NCBI GenBank assembly: GCA_019925095.2 | Contig: CM034388.1 | Coordinates: 30,634,934-30,698,933 of the forward strand | DNA from: Dendrolimus kikuchii | Taxonomy: Eukaryota > Arthropoda > Insecta > Lepidoptera > Lasiocampidae | Direction: 5' to 3' | Length of the DNA: 64,000 bases | Shown: positions 62,570 through 64,000 of the stretch, in pieces | Layout of the letters: each line of letters opens with the position of its first letter | Position numbering within the stretch: the first letter of the stretch is position 1 | Translations under genes and position numbers: made by a program | Notes under the pieces: model-generated | What the model was told of the DNA's origin: nothing | The model's input: the letters and a program-made list of their open reading frames with translations, nothing else | Database searches by the model: none

Positions 62570-63000
62570 TTATTATTATTATTATATATATCTCTACGGA
62601 CTCGAGTTCCGTACCCTTTTTTAATACTTAATTTCTATGAAAAATTTGAGACTCCGTACACGCTTATTGTTTATTTTTGTTAGTGTATGTGACATTATAT
62701 GTAGTAATTTTTCTGTTTTGGTGTACCTTAAGAATAACTTATTATATTAATTTATTCTAATTTCAATACTAAACTTATACTAATGTGGAGTGTATCTGTT
62801 ACATGCTGGTGTTGTGAGAAAGTGCATGTGCAGTGTTGGCCTTATATCTATACTTATATATAGTCGTATCTAGTGCCATGTGTGTTGTTTTTTTCTTTTC
62901 TGTGCTATTAATTTTTAGGCTCTTTGTGTGTCTTGGTTTGTTTGTGGAGTGTGCGTGTAATGCCGTTTTGTTATGTGTTGTTTTGTTATATAAATGTCGT
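62570..63000 (+). repeat. Repeat D copy 2
   Basis: GACTCGAGTTCCGTACCCTT, GGAGTGTATCTGTTACATGC, TAGGCTCTTTGTGTGTCTTG. Adjoins repeat H through (ATT)n. Confidence 0.65.
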
Positions 63001-63203
63001 TTTCTTAACAAGGTTTAAATTACACATTACAAAACATCGGTACAAAAGCTTTGTAAGTTAACACAAATTTTATTGTCTGTTGGTTTACTTGAAGGGTCGA
63101 TTTATTTCACAATGTAATTCTAAAATTACTTTGGGACCGGTAGTAAACATTCACTAAATCTTAAGATTCTATCTATATCTTATGGTAATATATATATATA
63201 TAT

Positions 63204-63991
<788 letters not shown>

Positions 63992-64000
63992 GCTATATAT

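Overview
The window looks like a repeat-saturated, AT-rich intergenic stretch of an insect nuclear genome, most probably a moth or butterfly. The evidence is a dense mix of small retroposons, rolling-circle elements and LINE tails of the kind common in Lepidoptera: LINE 3' tails with the GATCGCTTTAAGCGAT palindrome and a (TATC)n end, and Helitron-like ends reading CTAGCTGTGCCC. I recognise no bacterial operon, rRNA, CRISPR array or functional tRNA gene. No intact conserved protein-coding gene is visible. The only non-repeat gene-like candidate is a TATA box followed by a short signal-peptide-bearing reading frame near 14.4-14.7 kb, and it is weak.

Names used below. RTE-T is an RTE-like non-LTR retrotransposon, present only as 28 5'-truncated 3' ends that finish, right after the ORF stop, in a (TATG)n tail. 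SINE-A is a ~310 bp oligo-A-tailed retroposon that starts TCCGTGCAGGAACGG and ends CTCCTGCAATAAAA; about 22 copies plus older relatives. SINE-S is a tRNA-derived SINE with A and B boxes. Tail-R is a LINE 3' end with the GATCGCTTTAAGCGAT palindrome. Helitron-like elements run from A|TC to CTAG|T. Repeats C, D, E, H, K and N are interspersed families I can define only by comparing copies within this window.

Layout. 0-7 kb: a hAT-like element, an R1-like LINE fragment, four RTE-T and several SINE-A copies. 7-14 kb: LINE ORF2 relics, a fold-back element, more RTE-T, a compact Helitron. 14-23 kb: the candidate promoter/exon, SINE-S, repeats H and D, a LINE C-terminus with its Tail-R 3' end, and a chimeric Helitron. 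23-30 kb: two rearranged RTE-T copies carrying a reverse-transcriptase segment joined to the 3' terminus, a fold-back element, and a ~1.5 kb tandem array of ~205 bp monomers made from a Tail-R LINE end. 30-35 kb: SINE-S split by RTE-T, a 176 bp tandem (repeat K) resembling LTR ends, and a dead mariner. 35-53 kb: SINE-A, repeat C, Helitrons and RTE-T, ending with the longest RTE-T copy (236 codons). 53-64 kb: repeats H and E, a hAT element with a perfect 8 bp duplication, repeat C, a Ty3/Gypsy 3' end, an H-D composite, SINE-S nested in SINE-S, and a 110 bp AT microsatellite.

How the parts relate. This is a stratigraphy of insertions. RTE-T sits inside Tail-R, SINE-S, repeats C and D and an old SINE-A relative, so RTE-T is young; repeat E has landed inside an RTE-T copy and is younger still. 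Target-site duplications of 8-14 bp are readable for most RTE-T copies. The main biological interest is retrotransposon mechanics: recurrent truncation points, template switching at a short repeated motif, microhomology junctions, and conversion of a LINE tail into a tandem satellite. All family assignments come from reading the sequence and general knowledge of the families; no database search was possible.
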